64,000 nucleotides of DNA, taken from contig NZ_CP092488.2 of the NCBI RefSeq assembly GCF_022430545.2, positions 434,001-498,000 of the forward strand, given 5' to 3'. This stretch comes from Mycobacterium paraterrae. Its GTDB lineage: Bacteria; Actinomycetota; Actinomycetes; Mycobacteriales; Mycobacteriaceae. Of this stretch, positions 1-8,294 are shown one piece after another. Each line of letters starts with the position of its first letter. The stretch's first letter is position 1. Under the pieces are notes generated by a model. It was not told the origin of the DNA. It worked only from the letters and a program-made list of their open reading frames with translations, and made no database searches. The position numbers were made by a program, and so were the translations under genes.

Positions 1-209
1 GCCTTCCGGAAGTTTTCTCGTTTGCGCAGGATGATCAGCCAGGACAAGCCGCTTTGGAAGGCCTCCAGGCTCATCCGCTCGAACAACGGCACGTCGCCGT
101 GCAGGGGCCGACCCCACTCCGAGTCGTGGTAATCGCGGTAGAGCTCGAAGTCCGCGCTGCCCGGCTTGCCAATTGCCCAGCCGCAACGGACCAGGCCGTC
201 GTCAGTCAT
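1..209 (-). CDS. tagA: DNA-3-methyladenine glycosylase I, N-terminal part (runs off the window)
   Basis: Reading leftward from ATG at 209, the first 69 codons give MTDDGLVRCGWAIGKPGS and continue through YRDYHDSEWGRPLHGD and FERMSLEAFQSGLSW. These are the conserved opening of TagA/3-methyladenine glycosylase I, a cytoplasmic base-excision-repair enzyme that removes 3-methyladenine. The N-terminal Cys and the HDSEWGRP motif are family hallmarks. The rest of the gene lies before base 1. The start overlaps the stop of the upstream DivIVA-domain gene by 8 bases, so the two are translationally coupled. In M. tuberculosis this pair is Rv1209-Rv1210 (tagA), in the same order. Confidence 0.93.
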   Translation of the reverse strand, partial: MTDDGLVRCGWAIGKPGSADFELYRDYHDSEWGRPLHGDVPLFERMSLEAFQSGLSWLIILRKRENFRK

Positions 210-540
210 TGGCATCGCCTCGGGCGTCGTCGTGCTTGTCGCCTCCGGCTGCGGCCGCGGCATGCACCGACGACAGCTGCCCGCGTAGCAGGTCCAGCTC
301 CTGGGCGAGCCGGTCGAGCACCCAATCGACCTCGCTGGTCTTATAACCACGCAAGGTCTGGGTGAATTTGACCGCCTCGACGTCGGAGCGGGTGACGCCG
401 GACGCCGGCAACACCGTCGGGGTGGTGCCCCGGGGCAGCGGCGGCAACGGCTCGCCGCGGCCGAACAGCAGACTGGCCACCCCGAACAGCACGATTGCTA
501 TCAGCACCAAGACCACTACGTACAGCAACACCAATGCCAC
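202..540 (-). CDS. Small membrane-anchored DivIVA-domain protein (Rv1209-like)
   Basis: 112 aa, GTG start at 540. Residues 1-28 form one hydrophobic membrane segment (ALVLLYVVVLVLIAIVLFGV) followed by a Pro-rich linker. Residues about 50-90 match a DivIVA domain (EAVKFTQTLRGYKTSEVDWV, then DRLAQELDLLRGQL, predicted coiled coil). DivIVA-domain proteins in actinobacteria bind curved or polar membrane and help place cell-wall machinery; the role of this short member is not known. It lies between gpgS and tagA as in M. tuberculosis. The stop overlaps the tagA start. Just upstream lies a tandem repeat array, so its promoter must lie in or beyond about 541-590. Confidence 0.85.
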   Translation of the reverse strand: MALVLLYVVVLVLIAIVLFGVASLLFGRGEPLPPLPRGTTPTVLPASGVTRSDVEAVKFTQTLRGYKTSEVDWVLDRLAQELDLLRGQLSSVHAAAAAGGDKHDDARGDAND

Positions 541-594
541 GGCACCGATATTGCCCTACGGGTCCGACGCAAGTGTGCAGACCTATGTCAGTGG

Positions 595-810
595 CGACCC
601 GCTGCACGTGGCTGCGCCACGCTTGCGATCGCCACGGTGCCTATCGCAGGCGACCCGCTGCACGTGGCTGCGCCACGCTTGCGATCGCCACGGTGCCTAT
701 CGCGGGCGACCCGCTGCACGTGGCTGCGCCACGCTTGCGATCGCCACGGTGCCTATCGCGGGCGACCCGCTGCACGTGGCTGCGCCACGCTTGCGATCGC
801 CACGGTGTTC
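595..810. repeat. Tandem repeat, about four copies of a 56-bp unit
   Basis: Unit starts at 595, 651, 707 and 763, each beginning CGACCCGCTGCACGTGGCTG; the copies are almost identical, differing at a few bases such as the A/G in ATCGC(A/G)GG. The fourth copy diverges after about 808. The unit holds short self-complementary stretches (GTGG/CCAC around CTGCG, and GCGATCGC). The period is not a multiple of three, so each copy is read in a new frame. The array fills the gap between gpgS and the DivIVA gene and supplies the gpgS stop codon. It resembles mycobacterial VNTR/MIRU-type loci in size and position; I cannot assign it to a named family. Confidence 0.95.
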
Positions 811-1766
811 ATCGGCGGCCGGTCGGCCAGCGACACCGTGGAGTATCGCGGGGTGAAAGACATCGAGTCCGGACCGTCGACGAAAAATTGGGTGAGCCCG
901 ACACCAGAGTCGGGGATGCCGCAGCGCGACAGCAACGTCGCCACCACCTGCCGGCTCATCGGGCCCAGCTCGGCGAGCGGACGGTTGCGGTGCGCGCGCA
1001 CACCGAGGTTCACCTGGGCGATGGCGTCGAGTCCCAACCGGTCGTAGGTGTCGACCAGCAAGCCGATCTCGACGCCGTAGCCCGGCGCGAACGGCACGGA
1101 CGTCAGCAGCTCCCGGGTGGCCGCGTATTCGCCGCCGAGCGGCTGTAGTACGCACCCCAGCTCGGGCCGCAGCGCGGCCAACAGCGGTCGCGCCACCAGC
1201 TCGGTGACGCGGCCACCTCCGGTGGCGCCCTCCCGGCCGGCGTCGCCGTTCAGAGGCCGCCGATAAAAGCTCTTGACGAGGTGAATGTCGTCCTCGGTCA
1301 GCAGCGGACCCAGCAACCGCGGCACGAACATAGGGTGCGGCTCGATCAAGTCGGAGTCGACGAAGACGACGAGGTCACCGCTGGTAGCGGCCAGCGAACG
1401 CCACAGCACCTCGCCCTTGCCGGGCCGCGGCGCGATGCCCGGCAGGGCCTGCTCACGAGTGACGACGCGCGCCCCGGCGGCGATTGCCCGGATCTCGGTG
1501 TCGTCGGTGGATCCCGAGTCGAGCACGATCAGCTCGTCGACCAGCCCGCCGACCAGCGGCGAGATGCTCTCGATCACGGATTCGACGGTGTCTTCCTCGT
1601 TGAGGGCGGGCAGCACCACCGAGACGGTCCGCCCGGCTTTGGCAGCCTCGAGTTCCTCGATCGTCCACTGCGGACGAGTCCAGCTGCGGTCGGCCAACCA
1701 GACGTCGCCCGGCGAGGCGGCCAATGCGCCCTCGGCAGCGAGATCGAACAGCTCAGATGCCGTCAT
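753..1766 (-). CDS. gpgS: Glucosyl-3-phosphoglycerate synthase
   Basis: 337 aa from ATG at 1766. GT81 retaining transferase that moves glucose from an NDP-glucose to 3-phosphoglycerate, first step of methylglucose lipopolysaccharide synthesis. Visible: the GT-A core SVVLPALNEEDTV, LDSGSTDDT, the metal-binding DSD in VVFVDSDLIEPHP, and the conserved KSFYRRP, ATGGGRVTELVARPLL and GYGVEIGLLVDT segments. The M. tuberculosis protein is 324 aa and ends shortly after SLADRPPM. Here the reading frame continues about 18 residues into the 56-bp repeat, giving a repeat-encoded tail (NTVAIASVAQPRAAGRPR). The ATG overlaps the folP2 stop (ATGA). Confidence 0.95.
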   Translation of the reverse strand: MTASELFDLAAEGALAASPGDVWLADRSWTRPQWTIEELEAAKAGRTVSVVLPALNEEDTVESVIESISPLVGGLVDELIVLDSGSTDDTEIRAIAAGARVVTREQALPGIAPRPGKGEVLWRSLAATSGDLVVFVDSDLIEPHPMFVPRLLGPLLTEDDIHLVKSFYRRPLNGDAGREGATGGGRVTELVARPLLAALRPELGCVLQPLGGEYAATRELLTSVPFAPGYGVEIGLLVDTYDRLGLDAIAQVNLGVRAHRNRPLAELGPMSRQVVATLLSRCGIPDSGVGLTQFFVDGPDSMSFTPRYSTVSLADRPPMNTVAIASVAQPRAAGRPR

Positions 1767-2638
1767 GCCAGCCCCCTCACCGTGCGCGCCGGCGGGCGTT
1801 GGCCCTGAATCGACGCCACCATCTCCAACACCCGCCGGGTCGGCCCGACTTCGTGCACCCGGAACATCCTGGCTCCAGCAGCGGCCGCCAGAGCAGTCGC
1901 GGCCAGGGTTCCCTCCAGGCGCTGGGTCAGCTCCACCCCAAGAGTCTCCCCGACGAAATCTTTGTTGCTCAACGCCATCAATACCGGCCACCCCGTGTTT
2001 ACAAGATCTTCCATGTGCCGCAACAGCGCCAAGCCGTGGAACGTGTTCTTGCCGAAGTCGTGGGTCGGGTCGATCACCACACGATCGCGGTCGACCCCGG
2101 CGGCGACCGCCCGTTCCGCGGACGCGGTGAGTTCGGCGATCACGTCGTCGACGACGCCGCGGGTGCTGATGCCGTAACTGACCCGAAAAGGTCGGGTGCG
2201 CGGCTTCGCCCCGCCGGTGTGCGAGCACACCAGTCCCGCGCCGAATTCGGCCGCTACCTCGGGCATCGCGGGATCATAGCCGCCCCAGCTGTCGTTGATC
2301 AGATCCGCGCCCGCCCGGCAGGCCAGCCGAGCGACCTCCGAACGCCACGTGTCGATGCTGATCAGTTGCTCGGGGTAAGCGTCGCGCACCCACTCGATGA
2401 AGGGCACGACGCGGGCGATCTCGGCTTGGGTGTCGATGGTCTCCCCCGGCCCGGCCTTGACGCCACCCACGTCGATGACGTCGGCGCCCTCGGCAATCAG
2501 CCGGTGCACAGCGGCCTGCGCGTCGTCGTCGGCGAAGTTGGCGCCACGGTCGTAGAACGAGTCCGGGGTGCGGTTGACGATCGCCATGATCAGCGCACGC
2601 TGATCGCTCACCAGGCGACCGCACAAGGTGGACTGCAC
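1763..2638 (-). CDS. folP2: Dihydropteroate synthase-like protein FolP2
   Basis: 291 aa from GTG at 2638 (VQSTLCGRLV), with GGAG five bases upstream; a longer upstream reading frame is ignored because it overlaps fadD6. TIM-barrel pterin-binding family: IMAIVNRTPDSFYDRG, ADVIDVGGVKAGPGE, SIDTWRSEVA, LINDSWGG, HDFGKNTFHG, VLMALSNKDF. It closely resembles Rv1207 (FolP2), which to my knowledge lacks ordinary DHPS activity, so its true substrate is open. It is coupled to gpgS by ATGA, keeping the folP2-gpgS order of M. tuberculosis. Confidence 0.92.
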   Translation of the reverse strand: MQSTLCGRLVSDQRALIMAIVNRTPDSFYDRGANFADDDAQAAVHRLIAEGADVIDVGGVKAGPGETIDTQAEIARVVPFIEWVRDAYPEQLISIDTWRSEVARLACRAGADLINDSWGGYDPAMPEVAAEFGAGLVCSHTGGAKPRTRPFRVSYGISTRGVVDDVIAELTASAERAVAAGVDRDRVVIDPTHDFGKNTFHGLALLRHMEDLVNTGWPVLMALSNKDFVGETLGVELTQRLEGTLAATALAAAAGARMFRVHEVGPTRRVLEMVASIQGQRPPARTVRGLA

Positions 2639-2706
2639 GTCTCCATCGTGCCTGCTCCGCCGATGTGCGTGCCTTCGGGCCTCACCGCGATCTCGGCGAC
2701 GAAGAC

Positions 2707-4485
2707 CTAACCCTGGGGACGCTTGCCGTTGGCCACTTCTTCGGGATAGTCGTCGTAGAACGGCACGTATCCCTCGTCGCGGCCGGCTAGCACGTACACC
2801 GGATCCTCGATCCCGGCGTCGTACGCCTGCTCGCGCAGGTCGACCTTGCGGCTCTTGAACGTCGTGGTGTGCTCCATCGAGTCGACCAGCCGAATGAACA
2901 GCGGCATGGCGTATGCGGGCAGTTGCTTGTACACCGTCTGCGCCAACGCCTTGCCGTCGAAGTCGCTGCCCTCGCGCAGCTTCACCGCTGCCATCCCCGC
3001 ACGACCGCCGGTGCGCGGTACCTCGACCCCGAACACCGTGCACTCCTCGACCGCCTTGTCGGAACTCAGTGCCCGCTCCACCTCAGTGGTGGCCACGTTC
3101 TCGCCCTTCCAGCGGAACGTGTCGCCGAGCCGGTCGACAAAGGCGGCATGGCCCATGCCCTGCGGGCGCATTACGTCGCCGGTGTTGAAGTAGACGTCAC
3201 CCTTACGAAAAGCGTTGCGCACCAACTTCTTCTCGCTGGCGCTCTTGTCGGTGTAGCCGTCGAACGGCTGAAGCCTGCTGACCGGGCTGAGCAGCAAGCC
3301 GGGTTCGCCGGCGGGCACCTTCTGCACCCAGCCGTCCTCACCTCGCTGCGGTTCGCCGGTGTCGGCGTCGTAAGCGACATAAGCCACCGGCAACGCAGCC
3401 CAGCCCGCCGATCGCGGCACGTTGAACACGTTGACGAACGCCGTGTTTCCCTCACTGGCCGCATAGAACTCGCATACCCGCGGGATGTTGAACCGCTTGG
3501 TGAACTCGTCCCAGATTTCCGGACGCAGCCCGTTGCCCGCGATCACGCGCACCTTGTGGGCGCGATCTGTCGGCTTCTCGGGCTGGTTCAGCAGATAGCG
3601 GCAGATCTCTCCGATGTAGATGAACGCCGTTGCCTCGCTGGCGATCACCTCGTCCCAGAATTTCGAAGCCGAGAAAGACTTGCCGAGAGCTAGCGTCGCC
3701 CCGGAGTTGATCACAGATCCAAGCGCCACTGTGAGCGCATTGTTGTGGTACAGCGGCAGGCAACTATAGAGCGTGTCAGATCCCTTGAGCCGCAGGCCAA
3801 GTCCGCCGAACACCGCCAGCGCGGACAGCCAGCGTTTGTGGGTCATCACGCTGGCCTTGGGGTGACCGGTAGTGCCCGAGGTGAAGATGTAGAAGGCGGT
3901 GTCCTTGGCCAGCACCGCCGACGCCGACGGCGGGTTGCTGGTGGGCGCGGTGGCAGCCAGCCGCTCCATCTCCTCGATGGTGGTCGGCTCGATGGTCGCG
4001 CCACCGCACTCTTCGACCGCGTCGACGAAATCCGTCTCGACGACCAGCGCCTTGGCATCCAGCAGCCCGATGCTGTGCGCGAGCACGTCGCCGCGCTGGT
4101 GGTAGTTGAGCATCCCGGCGACAGCGCCGCACTTGACCGCGGCCAGCATCATCAGCACCGTATTGGGCGAATTCCGCAACATGATGCCGACGACGTCGCC
4201 GCGGCCGACGCCACGGGCGGCCAGGACGGCCGCATACCGGTTGGCCGTCGCGTTGGCTTCGCGATAGGTCAGCTGCTGGTCGCCGAAGCGAACGAAGACC
4301 CGGTCACCGTGGCTCTCGGCCCGGTCCTGGAAGACCTTGCCGATCGAGATCTTGAAGTTGGGCTGCGCCCGCACCAACGTGAGCAACCCGCGGGCCATCA
4401 CCGGAAGGTCGGCCAGCAGGCCGGGAGCGCGGGTCGCGATATCGATCAGCCCGATCGACGTGCCGGAAGAGTTGTGGTCGGACAT
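2707..4485 (-). CDS. fadD6: Long-chain/very-long-chain fatty acyl-CoA synthetase FadD6
   Basis: 592 aa from ATG at 4485 (MSDHNSSGTSIGLIDIATRA), which matches the start of M. tuberculosis FadD6; in-frame starts 9-27 bases upstream are possible. ANL superfamily enzyme that activates fatty acids through an acyl-AMP to acyl-CoA. The P-loop-like motif FYIFTSGTTGHPKASVMTH (residues about 195-213), YHNNALTV, the CEFYAASEGN adenine-binding motif, FNTGDVM and DRLGDTFRWKGENVATTEVE are all present. It follows LOG and precedes folP2 on the same strand, as in M. tuberculosis (Rv1205-Rv1207). Confidence 0.94.
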   Translation of the reverse strand: MSDHNSSGTSIGLIDIATRAPGLLADLPVMARGLLTLVRAQPNFKISIGKVFQDRAESHGDRVFVRFGDQQLTYREANATANRYAAVLAARGVGRGDVVGIMLRNSPNTVLMMLAAVKCGAVAGMLNYHQRGDVLAHSIGLLDAKALVVETDFVDAVEECGGATIEPTTIEEMERLAATAPTSNPPSASAVLAKDTAFYIFTSGTTGHPKASVMTHKRWLSALAVFGGLGLRLKGSDTLYSCLPLYHNNALTVALGSVINSGATLALGKSFSASKFWDEVIASEATAFIYIGEICRYLLNQPEKPTDRAHKVRVIAGNGLRPEIWDEFTKRFNIPRVCEFYAASEGNTAFVNVFNVPRSAGWAALPVAYVAYDADTGEPQRGEDGWVQKVPAGEPGLLLSPVSRLQPFDGYTDKSASEKKLVRNAFRKGDVYFNTGDVMRPQGMGHAAFVDRLGDTFRWKGENVATTEVERALSSDKAVEECTVFGVEVPRTGGRAGMAAVKLREGSDFDGKALAQTVYKQLPAYAMPLFIRLVDSMEHTTTFKSRKVDLREQAYDAGIEDPVYVLAGRDEGYVPFYDDYPEEVANGKRPQG

Positions 4486-4518
4486 GCGCGCCAGCCTATC
4501 CATATCCAGCAAAGGCGC

Positions 4519-5055
4519 TCAGCGGGGTGCGCAAGCCGCCAGGGCCGCGTCGATGTCGCGGACCACCACCAGCCGATCCAGCGCGGTCTGTGAAACGTAA
4601 CCGCTGTCGACAATCCCGGACAGCCACGCCAGCAGGTCGTCGTAGTGCCCGTCCGGATCGAGCAGCACCAGTGGCTTGTCGTGTACACCGAGGTACCCAC
4701 CGGTCCAGGCCTCGAAGAATTCCTCGAGTGTGCCGATGCCGCCGGGCAGCGTGATGAACGCGTCGGCGCGGTCTTCCATGATCTGTTTGCGCTCACGCAT
4801 GGTGTCGGTGACGATCAGCTCGTCGGCGTCGTGGTCGGCGACCTCGAGGCGGACCAGCATTTCGGGTATGACGCCGACGGTCCGGCCGCCGCGGGCCCGA
4901 GTGGCGGTCGCGAGCGCGCCCATCGCCGAGACGTTGCCGCCGCCCCAGACCAGGGTCCAGCCGCGGTCGGCGATCGCCTCGCCGAGATCGGCGGCCAGCG
5001 CCAGTAACCCGGGGTCGGTGGGTCCAGACGCACAGTAGACGCAGATCGCGGGCAC
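4519..5055 (-). CDS. LOG family protein (cytokinin riboside 5'-monophosphate phosphoribohydrolase), Rv1205-like
   Basis: 178 aa from GTG at 5055. Rossmann-fold LOG/TIGR00730 family: ICVYCASGPTDPG at the N terminus, LVWGGGNVSAMGA, and the catalytic/nucleotide-binding PGGIGTLEEFFEAW (residues about 104-117). LOG enzymes release the free base and ribose 5-phosphate from cytokinin-type nucleoside monophosphates; Rv1205 is the M. tuberculosis member and is degraded by the Pup-proteasome system. It sits 33 bp upstream of fadD6 on the same strand. The ribosome binding site is weak. Confidence 0.92.
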   Translation of the reverse strand: MPAICVYCASGPTDPGLLALAADLGEAIADRGWTLVWGGGNVSAMGALATATRARGGRTVGVIPEMLVRLEVADHDADELIVTDTMRERKQIMEDRADAFITLPGGIGTLEEFFEAWTGGYLGVHDKPLVLLDPDGHYDDLLAWLSGIVDSGYVSQTALDRLVVVRDIDAALAACAPR

Positions 5056-5140
5056 AGAGGAAACCTAGACCACCGTTGCCCCCGTGTGCATTTCGAGCTA
5101 ACCGCACGCAGCACCGGCGGCCGGGCCATAAAATCCGGCG

Positions 5141-7225
5141 ATGCCCGGTCTGTTGGTCACCGCGCCGCCGGAGACGGTCCTGCGCGACGTTGTGGCCGGG
5201 TTGGACGACCCCGATCGTGCCGGTGTCGCGATCGTCGGCCCCGACGGTTCCGGCAAGGGGTTGCTGGCCCGCGCCGCGGCCGCGAGTGACGCCCGCTGGG
5301 TGATCGGCACGGCCAGCGAGCAGACCATCCCGTTCGGCGCGTTCCGTTCGCTGCTGGCCGGTATCGACGCCGACGACTCCGCCCGACCGGCCGAGCTGCT
5401 GCGGACCGCGCAGGAGAAGCTGGCCACCGAGCGGTTTTTCGTCGTCGCCGACGCGCACTACCTGGACCGGCTCTCGGCCACGCTGATCTACCAATTGGCG
5501 CTCGGCGGCTCGGCCCGGCTGATCGTCACGGCCCGCTCCGGCGCCGAGCTGCCCGACGCCGTCGAGGCGTTGTGGGCCGACGGCCTGCTGACCCGCATCG
5601 AGGTCGCCCCGGCAGACGACGCGCCGGCGCGGGCCGACGGCTACCTGGCCGATCTGCCCGCGCCGGTGCGCTCGGCACTGGACTACCTGTCGCTGGCCAC
5701 CCCGCTGCACCGCGGCGATCTGGCCGCGCTGGTCGGCGACGACGCCGTCGGTCAAGCCGAAAACCTCGACGCGATCACGGTCGACGCCGCCGGCATGGTC
5801 TACCCGGCGCATTCGCTCTGCACCACCCGGGCGGGGGCGGTCCTGGCGCCGGACACCGCACGGACACTGCGCATGTCGCTGGTCCGACAATTCGCGGCCG
5901 GGCCCGCCGACCACATCGGCGACCGGCTGCGCGCGGCCGCGCTGGCCGCGGACTGCCCCGACAACGACGCCTTCGACGGCGATTTGAGCGACGCCGCCCA
6001 GCACGCGCTGCGCTTCGGCGAACTCACCCTCGCCGAACGCCTGGCCCGCGCCGCCCTGGAACGCGCGGACGGGCTGGCCGCGCGGCTGGCGCTCGGCCAC
6101 GCGCTGGCCTGGCAGGGCCGCGGGCGTGAAGCCGACGCCGTGCTCGCGGCGGTCGACCCCGAGCGGCTCTCGCCGCCGGAACTGATGGCGTGGGCGCTGC
6201 CGCGCGCGGCCAACCAGTTCTGGATGCTTGGCCAGCCGGCGCAGGCCACGGCGTTTCTGCAGACCACCCGCAACCGGGTCGAGTCACCCAGCGCGCAGGC
6301 CACCCTGGACGCCCTGACGGCGACCTTCGCCATGAACGCGGGCACGCCGCTACGGACGCTGCGGATCGCCGGTGACGTGCTCGCGTCGCCACACGCCGAC
6401 GCGGTGGCCGTGGGGTGGGCGGCGTCGTCTGCGGCGCTGAGCTCGGCCCGCACCGGACGCTTCGACGACGTCGAGGCCCTGGCCCGGCGCGCGACCGCGG
6501 CCGACCATCCCGGCTTGCTGCGATTCACCAGCGGATTCGGCCGGATCACGGCTCTGGTGATGGCAGGCCGCTTGGCCGATGCCCGCGCACTGGCCCAGCG
6601 CTATACCGACTTCGCCGAGCTGCAACAGCCGGGCCGGGCGATCGGCGAGACGCTGGTCGGCTACGTCGCGGTCGCCCAGGGCGACTTCGATTCGGCCATC
6701 ACACTGCTGGGCCGGGCCGCCGAACCGCTGGCGCGCACGGGCTATTCATGGGGTCCGCTGTCGCTGATGCTGCTGGCTCAGGCCCTCGGCCAGCAAGGCG
6801 AACAACAGCGCGCCGCAATGGTTTTCAGCCGGGCCGAGTCGCTGCACGGACTCAAGTCGTCGCTGTTCGCCCCGGAACTGGCGCTGGCCAAGGCGTGGTC
6901 TAAGGCGGCCCACGGCGACACAACCGGCGCGATCGACGCCGCCCGCGAGGCGGTGCAGACCGCCGAACGCGGCGGGCAGTCGGCGATCGCGGTGCGCGCC
7001 TTGCAGGACTGCGCACGCCTGGGCGACGTCCGGGCGGTGCAGCGGGCCGGACGCCTGGCGGGCGAAGTCGACTGCGTGCTCGGTCGACTGACGCTGGCCC
7101 ACGCCCGCGCCCTAGCTGCCGCCGACGCCACCGCGCTGGCCGATGTCGCCGCCGATCTGGCCGATCGTGGCCTGCATCCCGCCGCCGCCGACGCCGCCGC
7201 CCAGGCACAACGCCTAGCCGGTTAG
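5141..7225 (+). CDS. Large AAA/TPR-like regulator-type protein of unknown function (Rv1204c-like)
   Basis: 694 aa. Residues about 25-45 hold a P-loop-like motif VAIVGPDGSGKGLLARAAA, in which the usual Ser/Thr after GK is Gly; a Walker-B-like strand follows (FFVVADAHYLD, about 98-108). From about residue 290 the protein is Ala/Leu-rich helical repeat (TPR-like) to the end. This layout is that of MalT/LuxR-type STAND regulators, but no LuxR helix-turn-helix is visible at the C terminus, so DNA binding is not supported. It occupies the position of Rv1204c but is longer than I recall for that protein. It is convergent with dapE and the two stop ends overlap by 12 bases. Confidence 0.75.
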   Translation: MPGLLVTAPPETVLRDVVAGLDDPDRAGVAIVGPDGSGKGLLARAAAASDARWVIGTASEQTIPFGAFRSLLAGIDADDSARPAELLRTAQEKLATERFFVVADAHYLDRLSATLIYQLALGGSARLIVTARSGAELPDAVEALWADGLLTRIEVAPADDAPARADGYLADLPAPVRSALDYLSLATPLHRGDLAALVGDDAVGQAENLDAITVDAAGMVYPAHSLCTTRAGAVLAPDTARTLRMSLVRQFAAGPADHIGDRLRAAALAADCPDNDAFDGDLSDAAQHALRFGELTLAERLARAALERADGLAARLALGHALAWQGRGREADAVLAAVDPERLSPPELMAWALPRAANQFWMLGQPAQATAFLQTTRNRVESPSAQATLDALTATFAMNAGTPLRTLRIAGDVLASPHADAVAVGWAASSAALSSARTGRFDDVEALARRATAADHPGLLRFTSGFGRITALVMAGRLADARALAQRYTDFAELQQPGRAIGETLVGYVAVAQGDFDSAITLLGRAAEPLARTGYSWGPLSLMLLAQALGQQGEQQRAAMVFSRAESLHGLKSSLFAPELALAKAWSKAAHGDTTGAIDAAREAVQTAERGGQSAIAVRALQDCARLGDVRAVQRAGRLAGEVDCVLGRLTLAHARALAAADATALADVAADLADRGLHPAAADAAAQAQRLAG

Positions 7226-8278
7226 GTACGCCCGCAGCATCGTGACGGCATCGGTGATCCGGTGCAGCGGCACCAACTCGTCGCGGGTGTGCGCAAGGTT
7301 CGGGTCGCCCGGGCCGTAGTTGACCGCGGCCACACCGCGAGCGGCGAAGCGGGCCACGTCGGTCCAGCCGTACTTCGCCCGCACCTGGCCGCCGGCCGCC
7401 TCGAGCAGGCCTTTTGCCGCCGGGTTCGACAAACCAGGCAGCGCCCCGGCCGCCGAGTCCGTCAATTCGATGTCCACGTCGAGACCGTCGAAGACCTCGT
7501 GGACGTGGTGCAGCGCGGCGTCGGCCGAGCGGTCCGGAGCGAAGCGGAAATTCACTGTCACCGACGCGGCGTCCGGTATCACGTTGCCGGCCACCCCGCC
7601 GTCGATACGCACGGCCGACAACCCCTCGCGATACACGCAGCCGTCGATATCGACGCTGCGCGGCTGGTAACTCGTCAGCCGATCCAGCGCCGCGCCGAGC
7701 TTGTGAATTGCGTTGTCGCCCAACCAGGATCGTGCCGAGTGCGCACGAGTCCCGCTGGCGCGCAGGATAACGCGCAGCGTGCCTTGACAACCCGCTTCGA
7801 TGTAACCGCCGGTAGGCTCGCCCAGGATTGCCAGGTCGGCTTCCAGCCAGTCCGGCAACTCGCGCTCGATACGGCCCAGGCCGTTTGCCGACGACTCGAT
7901 TTCCTCGCAGTCGTAAAGCACCAGCGTCACGTCGTGCACGGGCTCGGCGACGGTCGCGGCCAGGTGCAGAAAGACCGCGTCGCCGGATTTCATGTCGGTG
8001 GTGCCGCAGCCGTGCAGCGACTCGGCGTCACGGCGGCTCGGCAGATTGTCAGCCGCCGGCACGGTGTCGAGGTGACCGGCCAGCAACACCCGGGTCGGAC
8101 GCCCCAGCGCGGTGCGGGCCAGCACGGCGTTGCCGTTGCGGACGATCTCGAAGTTGGACGTCTGCGCACGCAGCGCCGCCTCGACCTCGGCGGCGATGAG
8201 TTCTTCGTGCCGCGATTCGCTTGGAATGTCGACCAGCGCAGCCGTCAGCTCGATCGGGTCACCGCGTAGGTCCAGCAC
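7214..8278 (-). CDS. dapE: Succinyl-diaminopimelate desuccinylase
   Basis: 354 aa from GTG at 8278 (VLDLRGDPIELTAALVDIPS), the same length as M. tuberculosis DapE; the longer upstream frame would run into dapD and is rejected. M20 metallopeptidase family, hydrolysing N-succinyl-LL-DAP to LL-DAP and succinate in the lysine and peptidoglycan pathway. Zinc-site motifs visible are LLAGHLDTVPAADN (His, Asp), HGCGTTDMKSGDAVF, the LVLYDCEEIE Glu pair, and the C-terminal NLAHTRDE His. It is divergent from dapD with only a 16-bp gap between the chosen starts, so the two promoters overlap coding sequence. Confidence 0.95.
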   Translation of the reverse strand: MLDLRGDPIELTAALVDIPSESRHEELIAAEVEAALRAQTSNFEIVRNGNAVLARTALGRPTRVLLAGHLDTVPAADNLPSRRDAESLHGCGTTDMKSGDAVFLHLAATVAEPVHDVTLVLYDCEEIESSANGLGRIERELPDWLEADLAILGEPTGGYIEAGCQGTLRVILRASGTRAHSARSWLGDNAIHKLGAALDRLTSYQPRSVDIDGCVYREGLSAVRIDGGVAGNVIPDAASVTVNFRFAPDRSADAALHHVHEVFDGLDVDIELTDSAAGALPGLSNPAAKGLLEAAGGQVRAKYGWTDVARFAARGVAAVNYGPGDPNLAHTRDELVPLHRITDAVTMLRAYLTG

Positions 8279-8294
8279 AGGCCCAGCGTAGTGG

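Noticed and set aside
495..1148. Long plus-strand frames across the 56-bp array with repeating peptides (RCTWLRHACDRHG and similar).
   Set aside because: They are the repeat read in successive frames and the antisense of gpgS; no start signal or family similarity.
4793..6100. Minus-strand frame of 435 codons opposite the Rv1204c-like gene.
   Set aside because: Gln/Arg/Gly-rich antisense shadow of the plus-strand gene; the true LOG gene ends its reading at 5055 in another frame.
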